DNA of 6,372 nt from Desulfobacula sp. (GTDB lineage: Bacteria > Desulfobacterota > Desulfobacteria > Desulfobacterales > Desulfobacteraceae): the NCBI GenBank assembly GCA_029940235.1, contig JAOZRI010000009.1, forward strand, positions 13,817 to 20,188, in the 5' to 3' direction. The translations under genes and the position numbers were made by a program. Shown here one piece after another: positions 1-6,113 of this stretch (positions are counted from its first letter, which is position 1; each line of letters begins with the position of its first letter). Under the pieces are notes generated by a model that worked only from the letters and a program-made list of their open reading frames with translations, was not told the DNA's origin and searched no databases.

Positions 1-37
1 ACTGAACACTGAAAACTTTTTTTATAAGGAGCTCAAT

Positions 38-232
38 ATGCAGCCAAAGGGAGACCAACTGAAAAAAGCCATAACCTTTATATCAGAAAAAAGAGAGCAA
101 AATTCTGGTATAACACCTGCCCAGTTGATAAGGCTGGTGGATGAAGCTGCCCTTCAATTTGATTTAAGCCCCAAAGATGGTGAGTTCCTTCTAAGGTTTG
201 TAAAAGATGACAATAGTCAAGATACTGCCTGA
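38..232 (+). CDS. Small conserved-looking protein upstream of and overlapping mutL
   Basis: This encodes 64 residues from an ATG preceded by a strong ribosome binding site (AAGGAG at 26-31, 6-nt spacing). I do not recognise a named family. The protein is mostly helical in appearance. It has a charged N-terminal helix (residues 6-20, rich in Lys/Glu), an Ile-Thr-Pro turn near 25-27, a second helix (28-40) and a final 'SPKDGEFLLRF' segment (44-54). There is no signal peptide, membrane segment or Cys. Its last 26 bp overlap the mutL start in another frame, so ribosomes ending here could re-initiate on mutL, whose own SD is weaker. The good SD and tight coupling support a real gene. A role in mismatch repair is not shown by the sequence; it could equally be the tail of an upstream operon whose earlier genes lie outside the window. 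Confidence 0.75.
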   Translation: MQPKGDQLKKAITFISEKREQNSGITPAQLIRLVDEAALQFDLSPKDGEFLLRFVKDDNSQDTA

Positions 233-2108
233 AATCCTCTCCAACCAGATTGCAGCGGGTGAAGTTGTTCAACGTCCCTCTTCTGTTGTAAAAGAGCTTG
301 TTGAGAACAGTATTGATGCGGGTTCAAAAAATATTATAATTGAGATTGCAAAGGGCGGTAAATCCCTGATCCGGGTCTCTGATGACGGATGTGGACTTTT
401 AAGGGATGATGCACTTTTGTCCATGGAACGATATGCCACAAGCAAGATATTTACAAAACAGGATCTTTTTTGTATCTCCACCATGGGTTTCAGGGGAGAA
501 GCCCTTCCTTCCATTGCATCCATATCCAAATTCTGCATTGTAACAAGAACAGACAGGTCAGATATTGGCACGAAAATAGAGATTCTCGGCGGTAAAATCC
601 GGGATGTTTCAGATGCAGGAGCTCCGGTGGGAACAATGGTTGAAGTGAAAGATCTTTTCTTTAATACTCCTGCAAGGAAAAAATTTTTAAAAACAGATAA
701 TACTGAAAACAGCCATATTATTGATACAATATCTGGAATGGCACTTGGAAATCCAGATATCGGGTTCAGGCTTTTTATAAACTCTAAACTTTATAAAAAT
801 TTTTCATCTTCGGACAGCCTGTTTTCAAGATCAATCAATGTTCTTGGAAAAGATACAGCAGATAAACTTTACAAACTTGATTTTAAATCTTCAGAAATTA
901 AAATCCACGGGTTCTGCTCCAACCCCCTTGTCACAAGAAGCAGCGCTTCAAAAATTTTTTTATTTGTAAACAGCCGCCTTGTTTATGACAGGGGTTTTAT
1001 TGCAGCCGTTTTCAAAGGATATCAACAGAGGATAATGAAAGGCAGGTATCCCCTTGGCGCTTTTTTTATTGATATTGCCCATGATCAGGTTGATATAAAT
1101 GTCCATCCATCCAAAAGGGAGATTAAATTTTTTAATCCCCAGAGTGTTTATCAGCAGGTTTCAAAAACCATTGCAGATACGCTCTCTTTTGCACAGCAGG
1201 ATATCAAGGCATACTCAAAGGTTAAAATAATTCCAGAAGCAAGATTTGAATTTATAGATAACACCTTTCAGCCCGAATCTAAGCAGAATGAAAAGCAGGA
1301 GTTACAATTCAACTCTGTCGACCGGGAACCGATTCAACCAGATCAAGTTGAATCTTATCAGGTAAAATTTAGTCAAACCAGATTGAATCAGACTGACAAA
1401 GTAGAACAGCCTGTAAAGGAGTGGCACCAGGACACAACCCACTCCAGTATTTCCAGCTCACACAAGGCAAAATCAGAGCCTGGCTTCTCACCTTTCACAC
1501 CTCACTCCCCAAACTTCACTCCTCAAACCTCATCCCTTAAAATCATCGGCCAGACAATGGGAACATATATAATTGCAGAAGATCAAAACGCCCTGCTGCT
1601 CATTGACCAGCACGCAGCCCATGAACGTATTGTTTACGAAAAACTTAAAAAAAGATATAAGACTCTCAATGTTCAAAGCCAGAACCTTATTGCACCTGAA
1701 ATACTTGAATTAAATTTTAAGGAGGCAGATCTTTTACTTGAAATCCTTGATGATTTAAAAGCCCTTGGCATGATAATAGAGCCCTTTGGAGATACAAGCT
1801 TTGTTATCAAATCTGTGCCTGCCATTATTGATGAAAAAGAGATTAAACCCATAGTTCTTGATATGCTTGAAACAGGTCTTGACAAAAAAAATCAATTTTC
1901 AAAGGAGACCTGGCTTGATAACTGCCTGATCCTCATGGCATGCCATGGCTCCATTAGAGCCAATGCAGCTCTTAATGAAGAAGAGATCAAAGCATTGCTT
2001 TTTGACCTTGAAAATTGTGAAAATTCCCGTCACTGCCCCCACGGCCGTCCAATAGTTGTCACATTTACAAAAAAACAGATGGGAAAGCTCTTTAAAAGAG
2101 TGCTGTAA
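207..2108 (+). CDS. mutL: DNA mismatch repair protein MutL, endonuclease-type
   Basis: MutL couples MutS mismatch recognition to strand incision. The 633 residues are the usual length. The N-terminal GHKL ATPase shows AAGEVVQRP (17-24), the general-base Glu30 and Mg-binding Asn34 in KELVENSIDAG, motif II DDGCGL (59-64), and GFRGEAL (94-100) in the ATP lid. A transducer-like region follows to about 340, with NVHPSKREIKF at 298-308. Residues about 350-445 form a Gln/Ser/Pro/Thr-rich linker. The C-terminal dimerisation domain carries the nicking motif DQHAAHERIVYE (467-478), ACHGSIRA (578-585), CPHGRP (610-615) and FKR (629-631). These metal-site motifs mark it as an incising MutL, as in bacteria lacking MutH, not the E. 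coli type. The ATG at 207 lies inside the upstream ORF, with AAGG at 193-196, and gives the canonical N-terminus (ILPEILSNQIAAGEVV). No frameshift or missing key residue is seen. Confidence 0.98.
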   Translation: MTIVKILPEILSNQIAAGEVVQRPSSVVKELVENSIDAGSKNIIIEIAKGGKSLIRVSDDGCGLLRDDALLSMERYATSKIFTKQDLFCISTMGFRGEALPSIASISKFCIVTRTDRSDIGTKIEILGGKIRDVSDAGAPVGTMVEVKDLFFNTPARKKFLKTDNTENSHIIDTISGMALGNPDIGFRLFINSKLYKNFSSSDSLFSRSINVLGKDTADKLYKLDFKSSEIKIHGFCSNPLVTRSSASKIFLFVNSRLVYDRGFIAAVFKGYQQRIMKGRYPLGAFFIDIAHDQVDINVHPSKREIKFFNPQSVYQQVSKTIADTLSFAQQDIKAYSKVKIIPEARFEFIDNTFQPESKQNEKQELQFNSVDREPIQPDQVESYQVKFSQTRLNQTDKVEQPVKEWHQDTTHSSISSSHKAKSEPGFSPFTPHSPNFTPQTSSLKIIGQTMGTYIIAEDQNALLLIDQHAAHERIVYEKLKKRYKTLNVQSQNLIAPEILELNFKEADLLLEILDDLKALGMIIEPFGDTSFVIKSVPAIIDEKEIKPIVLDMLETGLDKKNQFSKETWLDNCLILMACHGSIRANAALNEEEIKALLFDLENCENSRHCPHGRPIVVTFTKKQMGKLFKRVL

Positions 2109-2146
2109 TATTTTTACTTGATTCACTGTTTTTTTTCATGTAAGGT

Positions 2147-2175
2147 GTACGTATGATAGATAGTATGGCGTACGT
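2147..2175 (+). promoter_or_regulatory. Putative promoter/operator of the Phd-PIN module
   Basis: GTACGT occurs at 2147-2152 and again at 2170-2175, start to start 23 bp. The same arms can be read as an inverted repeat, GTACG (2147-2151) and CGTAC (2169-2173). A -10-like TATGAT lies at 2152-2157, but no convincing -35 sits 17 bp upstream. Repeats of this kind in front of the antitoxin gene fit autoregulation by a Phd/YefM antitoxin, alone or with its toxin, which is general behaviour of such modules. The repeat is visible in the sequence; its operator role is inferred. Confidence 0.4.
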
Positions 2176-2196
2176 TTCTATTATAAGGAGAACAGC

Positions 2197-2433
2197 ATGA
2201 AAACCATAACACCAACAGAACTAAGAAGTAATATATATAATCTTCTTGATGAAATCTTAAATACCGGCATCCCCATTGAAATCGACAAAGGCAGCAGGAA
2301 ATTAAGGATTATTCCCATAAAAAAGGCCAATAAGCTTCAAAACTTAATTCCCAGATTAGATACTATTAAAGGAGATTCAGACGAGCTTGCAGATATCAGG
2401 TGGGAAAAGGAAGTGAACCTTGATTTACCTTGA
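2197..2433 (+). CDS. Type II antitoxin, Phd/YefM-like
   Basis: This 78-residue protein is the expected size for a Phd/YefM-type antitoxin that neutralises the PIN RNase encoded next to it and represses its own promoter. The N-terminal part (1-45) has the typical pattern: start MKTITPTELRSNI, a helix to about residue 21 (LLDEIL), a turn, then the strand pair PIEIDKGSRKLRIIPI (26-41), which matches the DNA-binding dimer fold. The C-terminal part (about 55-78) is acidic and likely disordered until bound. It ends in DIRWEKEVNLDLP, with Trp69 a typical toxin-contacting residue. The ATG has AAGGAG at 2185-2190, 6-nt spacing. The end overlaps the toxin start by 14 bp, which couples their translation and keeps the ratio fixed. 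Calling it a VapB by partner is possible, but the fold looks Phd-like, not AbrB-like. Confidence 0.85.
   Translation: MKTITPTELRSNIYNLLDEILNTGIPIEIDKGSRKLRIIPIKKANKLQNLIPRLDTIKGDSDELADIRWEKEVNLDLP
2407..2412 (+). promoter_or_regulatory. Ribosome binding site that fixes the TTG start of the PIN toxin
   Basis: AAGGAA lies 7 nt before TTG 2420, inside the antitoxin gene. A TGA at 2414-2416 in the toxin frame rules out any start further upstream. The next codons give IYLDTH, which is how PIN toxins normally begin, so TTG 2420 is the only sensible start. Confidence 0.75.
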
Positions 2434-2794
2434 TACCCATGTGCTTGTGTGGCTGTATGCAGGGGATTTAAAAAAAATCAGTAAGCCTGCCCAGAAGTTT
2501 ATTAATAAAAATGAAATATATATTTGTTCAATAGTACGTCTGGAATTGCAATATCTGTTTGAAATCGGGCGTATAACTGTAGAATCCAAAGAAATTATAA
2601 TTGACTTGTCAGGCAGAATTGGACTGAAAATATGCGATAAAAATTTTAATATAATAGTTAATGGAGCATTGGATTTATCCTGGACCCGAGATCCTTTTGA
2701 CCGCATCATTGTTGCCAATGCAGCCTTAAATAATAATATTTTGTTGACAAAAGACAAAAATATACTGGCAAATTATGAAAATGCCAGGTGGTAG
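2420..2794 (+). CDS. PIN-domain ribonuclease toxin, VapC-like
   Basis: This 124-residue protein is a complete single PIN domain, a metal-dependent RNase that typically cleaves tRNA or rRNA and arrests growth when the antitoxin is lost. The acidic centre is intact: Asp5 in MIYLDTH, Glu42 in VRLELQYL, Asp91 and Asp94 in TRDPFDRIIVANA, and Asp112 in LLTKDKNIL. The RDPFDR motif and a final strand after the TKD match the subgroup usually paired with Phd-type antitoxins. It starts at TTG 2420 within the antitoxin gene (14-bp overlap) with SD AAGGAA 7 nt upstream. The weak start codon probably keeps toxin synthesis below antitoxin synthesis; this is inferred. RNA target and specificity cannot be read from the sequence. 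The coding DNA is visibly more AT-rich than mutL and the porin, which fits a mobile accessory module. Confidence 0.92.
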   Translation: MIYLDTHVLVWLYAGDLKKISKPAQKFINKNEIYICSIVRLELQYLFEIGRITVESKEIIIDLSGRIGLKICDKNFNIIVNGALDLSWTRDPFDRIIVANAALNNNILLTKDKNILANYENARW

Positions 2795-2879
2795 TTGCTT
2801 ATCCTTATTGCCAAAATCTTCCCACGGACAATATATACTATAAATTGGGGCAGCATGTTAAGTTTATTTTGGGTTATAG

Positions 2880-2958
2880 CTTTATAAAGAGATTTAAAAG
2901 ACTTGTCTGTTTCTCACCAATAGTATATAAATCCCGGTAATTAAAATTTAACATGTTA
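2880..2958. repeat. Two perfect 10-bp palindromes upstream of the FG-GAP gene
   Basis: CTTTATAAAG (2880-2889) and TAACATGTTA (2949-2958) are perfect palindromes flanking the predicted promoter. A partial copy of the second, CATGTTAAGTTT at 2854-2865, pairs with AAATTTAACATG at 2944-2955 over 12 positions with one G-T. A separate 10-bp inverted pair is TATATACTAT (2832-2841) and ATAGTATATA (2920-2929), the latter overlapping the -10 box. Some of this is expected by chance in AT-rich DNA. The TAACATGTTA copy just downstream of the predicted transcription start is the best candidate for a regulator site. Confidence 0.35.
2903..2931 (+). promoter_or_regulatory. Predicted sigma-70 promoter of the FG-GAP gene
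   Basis: TTGTCT (2903-2908) and TATAAA (2926-2931) are separated by exactly 17 bp and match four and five of six consensus positions. Transcription would start near 2938, leaving a leader of about 70 nt that contains the palindrome TAACATGTTA and the SD AAGGAG. I see no clear terminator for the PIN toxin between 2795 and this site. Confidence 0.55.
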
Positions 2959-2992
2959 GATAGTTAGAGTTATAAAAAATCAGAATTTTATT

Positions 2993-2998
2993 AAGGAG
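2993..2998 (+). promoter_or_regulatory. Ribosome binding site that fixes the TTG start at 3007
   Basis: AAGGAG with 8-nt spacing precedes TTG 3007. An in-frame TAA at 2992-2994 excludes any longer form. The next Met (residue 22) would destroy the signal peptide, so the TTG start is well supported. Confidence 0.8.
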
Positions 2999-3006
2999 TA
3001 AAGGTT

Positions 3007-4647
3007 TTGAGAAAAAGCATTACAATAGTAAACACACAATATCTGGCTATTCTTTTTTCTTTTCTTTTCATGGTTTGTGCAAGTTCTGTGCTAAGTGAGC
3101 CTGTTAAAAAAGTTGCCATCATTCCTCTGCAGATGAACTCAGCACAGGATCTCTCCTTTCTTCAAAAGGGTCTTTTTTCCATGCTCTCTTCAAGACTTGC
3201 CGATCCTGGAAAGGTTGAGGCTCTTGAGAGAGAAACCATTGACACTGCACTCTCCCAAGCCCAGTTTTCTGCCTTAACCAAAGGAAGTTTAAATGAATCC
3301 AAAGCAAGATTGATTGGTAAAGCTCTTGGTGTTGATCACATACTTTTTGGCTCCATTACAATGTTTGGCAACTCTGCAAGTCTTGATATCTCCATGGTGG
3401 ATGTAAAGGATGATAAACCCGCCCTTAAATTTTCAAGGCAGACAAAACAGCCCGGAGCTGTAATTACTGAGATGGATTCCATTGCAACCCAGATAAATCT
3501 CAAGGTCTATAACAGAAAACCTGAAACATTCCTTCCAGAAGAGTATTATGCAAAGAAGGAACAGCCCTATCAGCCGGGTGTGGTGGAGCGGGGCATACTT
3601 ACAAATTTCCAGAGCCTTATGACCATAAAAGATGAGATCATAGCAGTTTGTTCTGCCGATGTGACAGGTGATAAAAAAACAGAAATAGTAGTGGCATACG
3701 ACCATGGCATTGAGATTTTCAGGGATAATCTAAAGGGCAGATTGAAGTCCATTAAAAAAATTGAGGGCCCCCAATATCTTGATATCATCGGAGTTGATGC
3801 CGCTGATATTGATAAGAACGGTAAAGCTGAAATTTTTATAACAAGGATTCGCCGTGAGACAGGCGATCTTGAATCACAGGTTCTTGAATATGATAACAAA
3901 CAGTTTTTGGCCAAGGTCAAAAAACTTGGATGGTATTTTCGTGTTACCGGCATAAATAGTGAGAGTGAAACTCCTGTGCTTTATGGCCAGAAAAAAGGTC
4001 CATTCGGCCCCTATTCCGGGGGCAGGGTTTTTAAAATGAATTTTGAAAATGGGCAATATGTGCCAGGCGATGGTCTGCGGGTTCCAGATGGATTTAATGT
4101 CATGAGTCTTGTTACAGCACAGTTTTTTGCAGAGGATAGACCAGGCTTTCTTTATACAGACAAAAAAGGAAGGCTTGTGATTTTTAATGACACAGGAAAG
4201 GTTGAGTGGGAAAGTGACTATGGATTTGGCGGATCCAAACTTTTTTATTATTTTGCTAAAAAAGATGATCATTTAAGGGAAACTTTTGTGGAGAAAACAG
4301 ATAGAAGAGGTGTCTTTTTCCAGCCTGGCAATATTGTTGCAGATGTGGATTCAGACGGTAAAAACGAGATTATTGCCATAAAAAACCATGACTCGGCAGA
4401 GAATACCTTTAAGGAGGTAAGACGCTTTAAAAAAGGTAGCCTTGACATCCTCTCCTGGTCTGAAATGGGGCTCTCTTCTGCCTATATCCCAAAAAACCTG
4501 CCAGGCCAGATAACCGGAATGACCATTGCAGATTTTAACAGTGATGGTGTAAAAGAGCTCATCGTAACAATGATAAGAAAAAAGAGTAATTTTAATGCTA
4601 AAGACTCAAGATCTGTGATCCTTGCCTATGATTTTTTTAGCAAATAG
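3007..4647 (+). CDS. Secreted FG-GAP/VCBS repeat protein with TolB/FlgO-like N-terminal domain
   Basis: This 546-residue exported protein has no gene name I recognise. A Sec signal peptide is clear: Arg2 and Lys3, a hydrophobic core at about 13-29, and likely cleavage after VLS30. The Cys24 context (FMVC) is not a lipobox, so it is probably not a lipoprotein. Residues about 34-168 start KKVAIIPLQ, continue with a helix LQKGLFSMLSSRL and a strand VDHILFGSIT, and resemble the alpha/beta fold shared by TolB-N, FlgO and CsgG-type envelope proteins; this is inferred from pattern. The rest looks like a beta-propeller with Asp-rich calcium-loop motifs at 218-229 (degenerate, DVTGDKKTE), 267-278 (DIDKNGKAE), 446-456 (DVDSDGKNE) and 509-520 (DFNSDGVKE). 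It starts at TTG 3007 and has its own predicted promoter. The porin gene follows after 171 bp, suggesting but not proving an outer-membrane or periplasmic partnership. Propeller domains of this type usually bind proteins or polysaccharides; the ligand is unknown. Confidence 0.85.
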   Translation: MRKSITIVNTQYLAILFSFLFMVCASSVLSEPVKKVAIIPLQMNSAQDLSFLQKGLFSMLSSRLADPGKVEALERETIDTALSQAQFSALTKGSLNESKARLIGKALGVDHILFGSITMFGNSASLDISMVDVKDDKPALKFSRQTKQPGAVITEMDSIATQINLKVYNRKPETFLPEEYYAKKEQPYQPGVVERGILTNFQSLMTIKDEIIAVCSADVTGDKKTEIVVAYDHGIEIFRDNLKGRLKSIKKIEGPQYLDIIGVDAADIDKNGKAEIFITRIRRETGDLESQVLEYDNKQFLAKVKKLGWYFRVTGINSESETPVLYGQKKGPFGPYSGGRVFKMNFENGQYVPGDGLRVPDGFNVMSLVTAQFFAEDRPGFLYTDKKGRLVIFNDTGKVEWESDYGFGGSKLFYYFAKKDDHLRETFVEKTDRRGVFFQPGNIVADVDSDGKNEIIAIKNHDSAENTFKEVRRFKKGSLDILSWSEMGLSSAYIPKNLPGQITGMTIADFNSDGVKELIVTMIRKKSNFNAKDSRSVILAYDFFSK

Positions 4648-4664
4648 ATAAAAATCAGGACAAA

Positions 4665-4680
4665 AAGGCTTGACAGCCTT
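4665..4680 (+). terminator. Small hairpin after the FG-GAP gene, weak terminator at best
   Basis: AAGGCT and AGCCTT form a perfect 6-bp stem around a TGAC loop, 17 nt after the stop codon. No T-run follows, so it is not a standard intrinsic terminator. It overlaps the -35 box of the next promoter. Confidence 0.35.
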
Positions 4681-4698
4681 GATAAGTGCTGGTATTAG
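4670..4698 (+). promoter_or_regulatory. Predicted strong sigma-70 promoter of the porin gene
   Basis: A perfect TTGACA (4670-4675) and TATTAG (4693-4698) are separated by exactly 17 bp. Transcription would begin near 4705 and give an untranslated leader of about 114 nt. The -35 box lies inside the loop and right arm of the hairpin at 4665-4680. A strong promoter fits the porin's codon use, which looks like that of an abundant protein. Confidence 0.6.
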
Positions 4699-4818
4699 TG
4701 CACAGTTCAATATGGGAAATTGTTCTTGTATTGCTCTTAGTTAATACCCTTTGACTGTATTTAAAAGGAGTACAGAAAAGGGGAAAATATTTATATTTTT
4801 TTCTAAAAGGAGAAAAAG
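4699..4818 (+). other. Long 5' leader of the porin mRNA
   Basis: About 114 nt separate the predicted start of transcription from the porin ATG. The leader contains a small inverted pair, CAATA (4708-4712) and TATTG (4729-4733). It has two SD-like sites, AAAAGGAG at 4763-4770, which has no start codon at proper spacing, and AAGGAG at 4807-4812, which serves the porin with 6-nt spacing. Long leaders on porin genes often carry small-RNA control; nothing here proves it. Confidence 0.35.
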
Positions 4819-6018
4819 ATGAAAAAAGTAATTGGTATTGTTTTGGCAGCCCTTTTCCTAACCACAGGAATTGCTGCAGCAACAGATTTTACCCTGTCAG
4901 GTTCCTATTATGCCAGGGGTCAGTATCATGACAATGTAGGCGGATTGCTCGATGATGCAGAAGCTTTTGGTGTTTATGATCATGAACTTTCAGTTGATGC
5001 CACATGGCAGATTGATGATTCAACCAAGGTTTTTGCCCGTTTTGAGATGAGAGATGAAAATTGGGGTATGCTGGGTTCAGGATCTGAAAATGGTAATGTT
5101 GGCGGTGACAATGATGATAACATCGTTGTTGAACGTGTTTGGGGAGCCCATACATTTGCTGCCACAGGCGGAACTTTGACTGTTGGTCTCATGGCTGGTG
5201 GAGCTTGGGCTACAAGCTTTTTTGATAATGGTTATGATGCTTACAGAATTAAATATGTTCAACCCACAGCTGTTGGAACATTGATTGGTATTATTCAAAA
5301 ATCTGCTGAAGGCGGATTTGCAACGGCTTTAGACGATGATCGTACAGATGTAGATGCTTACATGTTAGCTATGGTAACAAAAGCTGGCCCAGTTAAGATT
5401 ATGCCACTCTTTGTCTTTGTTGACCATGAAGTTCTGGATGCAAACGCATGGCAGTTCCATCTTGCTGCTACTGGTACTTTTGGTGCTGTATCCTTTGAGG
5501 CTGAAGGTGATTATGTATCCTATGACAGTGATTTTGGTGCACAATCTGATGCTGATATCTTTGGTATCTATGGAAAAGTTTCATTTAATGCCGGCCCTGC
5601 AACCATTGGTGTTCTTGGTGCATGGGGTTCCTATGATGATGATGAAGGTGTAGCTTTCAGCTATGGTGATGATTTTGAAGCAGGCGGAGCAATGATCATT
5701 GGCGATGACATGGAACTTGTTGGTCCAGACCTTGGAGCTGGTCTCCTTGTCGCTGCTACTGTATCTTTTGCTGTAACTGATGAATTGACTATTGGTGGTT
5801 ACGTTGGATACTGGACAGCTGACAGTGATTGGGTAAATGATGTATATGGGGCTGGAAATGATGATGCTGAGGCATTTGAGATTTCTGCTACTGGTTCCTA
5901 TGCAATTACTGCCAACCTGACTTACTCTTTGGGTCTTGGCTGGGCAGACCTTGATATTGATGGTCTTGATAATGAGGATGCCCTTCAAGCATTTCACAAA
6001 CTCTCTTTCTCTTTCTAA
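4819..6018 (+). CDS. Outer-membrane beta-barrel porin
   Basis: This 399-residue protein is an outer-membrane diffusion-channel candidate. It has a textbook signal peptide (MKK, hydrophobic 4-17, AAA at 19-21) with cleavage predicted before Thr22, leaving about 378 mature residues. The mature chain has no Cys and consists of alternating-polarity strands with frequent aromatic girdle residues, for example FTLSGSYYARGQY, KVFARFEMRD and LTIGGYVGYW. Between them are Asp/Asn/Gly-rich loops (GGDNDDN 96-101, LDDDRTD 171-177, YDDDEG 272-277, GNDDAEA 346-352). It ends in FHKLSFSF, with the terminal Phe that the BAM machinery recognises. Length and strand density fit a 16-18-strand trimeric porin; the exact number cannot be counted reliably by eye. 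The acidic loops suggest cation preference or calcium binding, which is inferred. The ATG has AAGGAG at 4807-4812. Codon use favours GGT, GCT and GTT more than its neighbours, as expected for high expression. Confidence 0.88.
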   Translation: MKKVIGIVLAALFLTTGIAAATDFTLSGSYYARGQYHDNVGGLLDDAEAFGVYDHELSVDATWQIDDSTKVFARFEMRDENWGMLGSGSENGNVGGDNDDNIVVERVWGAHTFAATGGTLTVGLMAGGAWATSFFDNGYDAYRIKYVQPTAVGTLIGIIQKSAEGGFATALDDDRTDVDAYMLAMVTKAGPVKIMPLFVFVDHEVLDANAWQFHLAATGTFGAVSFEAEGDYVSYDSDFGAQSDADIFGIYGKVSFNAGPATIGVLGAWGSYDDDEGVAFSYGDDFEAGGAMIIGDDMELVGPDLGAGLLVAATVSFAVTDELTIGGYVGYWTADSDWVNDVYGAGNDDAEAFEISATGSYAITANLTYSLGLGWADLDIDGLDNEDALQAFHKLSFSF

Positions 6019-6043
6019 TCTAATTTAGAAATATTACTTAGAG

Positions 6044-6105
6044 TTTAAGATACTTAAATCCCCTGTTTTCTTGTAAAAGAGAGCAGGGGATTTTTTTATC
6101 TTAAA
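6044..6105 (+). terminator. Strong intrinsic terminator of the porin, inside a longer nested hairpin
   Basis: The inner stem pairs AAATCCCCTG (6056-6065) with CAGGGGATTT (6084-6093), perfectly over 10 bp. In RNA it extends five more pairs with two G-U, closing an 8-nt loop at 6071-6078. A run of seven T follows at 6091-6097. Outside it, TTTAAGATA (6044-6052) pairs perfectly with TATCTTAAA (6097-6105), separated from the inner stem by a CTT/TTT internal loop. This starts 26 nt after the porin stop codon and closes its transcription unit. Confidence 0.9.
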
Positions 6106-6113
6106 ATTATTCG

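Noticed and set aside
1..37. Promoter for the small ORF and mutL
   Set aside because: Only 37 bp are available; a T-run and an SD are visible but no paired -35/-10 boxes.
2109..2196. Terminator for mutL
   Set aside because: T-rich runs are present (2111-2115, 2129-2136) but no hairpin precedes them.
3570..4272. Open frames of 127 and 132 codons on the minus strand inside the FG-GAP gene
   Set aside because: They lie fully antisense to a well-supported gene, have no recognisable domains and no convincing SD; they are shadow frames.
4698..4754. Short frames from GTG 4698 (18 codons) and ATG 4712 (10 codons) in the porin leader
   Set aside because: Neither has an SD, and the first starts before the predicted transcription start.
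4751..4822. Possible 23-codon leader peptide from TTG 4751 ending in a TGA that overlaps the porin ATG
   Set aside because: There is no SD before the TTG and the peptide is low complexity (Lys/Phe/Arg). The overlap is probably chance.
5581..5997. 138-codon minus-strand frame inside the porin
   Set aside because: It is antisense to the porin, with Ser/Ile/Thr-rich composition that mirrors its biased codons; no family pattern.
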